A DNA stretch of 64,000 nt. It comes from Vicugna pacos (Eukaryota > Chordata > Mammalia > Artiodactyla > Camelidae). The notes under the pieces are model-generated. The model searched no databases. It was given only the letters and a program-made list of their open reading frames with translations, and was not told the DNA's origin. Below are positions 62,565-64,000 of this stretch, in pieces. The stretch spans positions 66,406,662-66,470,661 of the forward strand of contig NW_027328740.1 of the NCBI RefSeq assembly GCF_048564905.1, given 5' to 3'. Within the stretch, counting starts at the first letter, position 1, and each line of letters begins with the position of its first letter. A program made the position numbers and the translations under genes.

Positions 62565-64000
62565 TATGTATTTGTCTCTCTGTCTTTCTAATGGAGGATG
62601 GCTCTCAGTATTTGACTCACCTGGAGGGATGGCAATTGCCACCCTGTAGCAGCAGAGGGCGGCCCCATTGCAGGCTGAGGGGGACACTGGATGGAAATCC
62701 ACAGGCTTGCCTGGGCCGCCCGTGCCTCCCGCTTCCGCCCTCTCTATAGCCGCCCGCACCAAGCCCCAGCCTGACACCCGCCGCGCCCCACTGCACACCC
62801 GCCTCACGGGAGCCGGAAAACACAGAGATGTGCACCTCGAGTACCTAGGGTAGCAGAGATCAACCCTAGAACCATCCAACGGGGAGACCTGAGCAAATAC
62901 AGGGGCTCGGTGGGGCAGCCCCGACTACTCACTGCAGCCCCTGATCCACACCGCGCCTGCCTCCGGGGCGGACGCTGACATGGAAACATGCATACGGTGA
63001 ACCTGGGGCAGGAGAGGCCGCCCCCAGGCCAGGCCGATGTGGAGATGGGAGCAAACTGATCGGTTGATCAGAGGCAGTCCGCTCCCCACGACGTCCCTGT
63101 CCTCTGAAGTCACCTCACCATCATCCCAGGACCTGGCTGACTAGGAGACTTATATCCCGGAAACCTGGGGGTAGCAGAGGCCGCCCTGAGGCCTGGAGAG
63201 GGCGAGATGGGAGGAAAATGACCAAGCCGCCGAGGCATCCCCGTTTGCTGCTATGCCGCCTCCGCCTCTGCTGCCGACCTCTTCCCCTGACCTCACCACG
63301 CCCGCTCCCAGGAGCAGGGTGACTTTAAAGGTTTGAGTCCGGTGAACTTGGGGGAGCGGATGCCACCTCCAGGCAAGGCAGCTAGGGACATGGGAGAATA
63401 TCCTCTAGCTCGACAGTGGCGCCCTATTCCCCAGTCGCTTCCGTCAAACCCCTTCCCCAGAACACCCATGTCTAGATTGTGTGTCGGTCTGACTACCAGC
63501 CTGCCTGCCTATATATTTGAGAATGGGAGGGGCTAGTCTACGTGTGTGACTGTCGTTTTACCTAACGGAGGAGCAGCCGACGAGTAGGTCTCTCTATTTG
63601 CCTGCCTAACTATCTATCTATCTATCTATCTGTCTATCTATCTATCTATCTGTTTCTATCTATCTATCAAGTGGAGTCATAGCAGGAGCCAAGTGTGACT
63701 TTTTACTTGTGTGTCTGTTGGAGGAGGAGGTTAGTTTGTCTATCTACCTATCTACCTATTGGAAGAGAAGGAGGAGGCGTGTGTGTGTGTGTTTGTGCAT
63801 GTCTGTCTGTCTATGTTTCTGTCTCCCTCTATAATGGATGAGGAGGAGGAGGTTAGGATAGATGGCTGTGTCTAAATGGAGGAAGACGCAAGCGTGTCTG
63901 ACTGTCTATTTATTTGTCTCTCTGTCTGTCTAATGGAGGAAGCCTCTCAGTATTCGACTCACCTGGAAGGATGTCAATTGCCACCCTGAAGCAACAGAGG
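61132..64000 (-). repeat. Array 2 unit 5, partial (2869 bp)
   Basis: Contains the long-spacer end, A, short spacer, C, short spacer and the first bases of B, then the window ends. It has T at 61969 in A, as in unit 2, and a private variant in C (GCCCGCACC near 62752). Confidence 0.95.

Larger units (their letters stand above)
43111..64000 (-). repeat. Macrosatellite array 2: trimeric units of 4.5 kb, inverted relative to array 1
   Basis: The text AAGTAGGACGCCAGTGTGTG recurs at 43111, 47594, 52121, 56632 and 61132, giving four units of 4483, 4527, 4511 and 4500 bp and a partial fifth. All domains are reverse complements of array 1 domains. Read on the minus strand each unit is A, long spacer, B, short spacer, C, short spacer. 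By eye, A is a few percent and B somewhat more diverged from array 1, while units within the array are nearly identical. The array runs past the window end. Confidence 0.97.

Noticed and set aside
1-64000. Coding macrosatellite (USP17/RS447 type), ribosomal DNA or histone cluster
   Set aside because: No long conserved reading frame, no rRNA-like sequence and no histone-like protein is visible in any unit.
1-64000. Transposons, retroviral elements or SINE/LINE insertions
   Set aside because: No terminal repeats, target-site duplications, poly-A tails or transposase/reverse transcriptase-like frames found; every stretch is explained by the array units.

Overview
The whole window is tandem-repeat DNA. 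I see no gene I can support, no RNA gene, no CRISPR array and no recognisable transposon. It is two macrosatellite arrays facing opposite ways across a 500-base run of N (42611-43110). GC-rich, CpG-bearing blocks alternate with long (CA)n, GATA and GACA tracts. That composition, and CTCF-type motifs in register, point to a vertebrate nuclear genome, more likely a mammal. I cannot name the species or chromosome.

Array 1 (1-42610, forward) holds 13 complete units of 3196-3250 bp and a 14th cut off by the gap. Each unit is a dimer of related subunits: GC-rich domain A (about 0.86 kb), a long microsatellite-rich spacer (about 1.03 kb), GC-rich domain B (about 0.87 kb) and a short spacer (about 0.44 kb). 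By hand tally, all unit-length differences come from four microsatellite features in the long spacer plus two indels: a 6-base loss in unit 4 and a 22-base G-rich gain in unit 13. The rest is almost invariant.

Array 2 (43111-64000, reverse complement) has four units of 4483-4527 bp and a partial fifth. Each is a trimer. Read on the minus strand the order is A, long spacer, B, short spacer, C, short spacer, then the next A. C is an A/B hybrid: its 5' part carries A-type bases and its 3' part B-type bases, with the switch inside an interval of about 17 bp. One unequal crossover between misaligned A and B domains of a dimer array explains both C and the missing long spacer.

At the end of every A and C domain lies a 14-base match to the CTCF core with only its first base off consensus. 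The matching place in B is decayed. Beside it sits a 10-bp palindrome, GGCAATTGCC, kept in A, B and C. The motifs lie on the minus strand throughout array 1 and on the plus strand in array 2, so they diverge from the gap. A GC-rich unit of about 3 kb with a CTCF site per unit recalls mammalian DXZ4 and related CTCF macrosatellites. That identity is a hypothesis only.

The repeats are nested: 2-8 bp microsatellites; a degenerate module of about 35-60 bp filling the spacers; diverged repeats of about 155-190 bp inside the GC domains; A/B/C subunits; dimer or trimer units; two inverted arrays. Both arrays run off the window ends. The fixed-size gap leaves open whether the inversion is real or a scaffolding choice.
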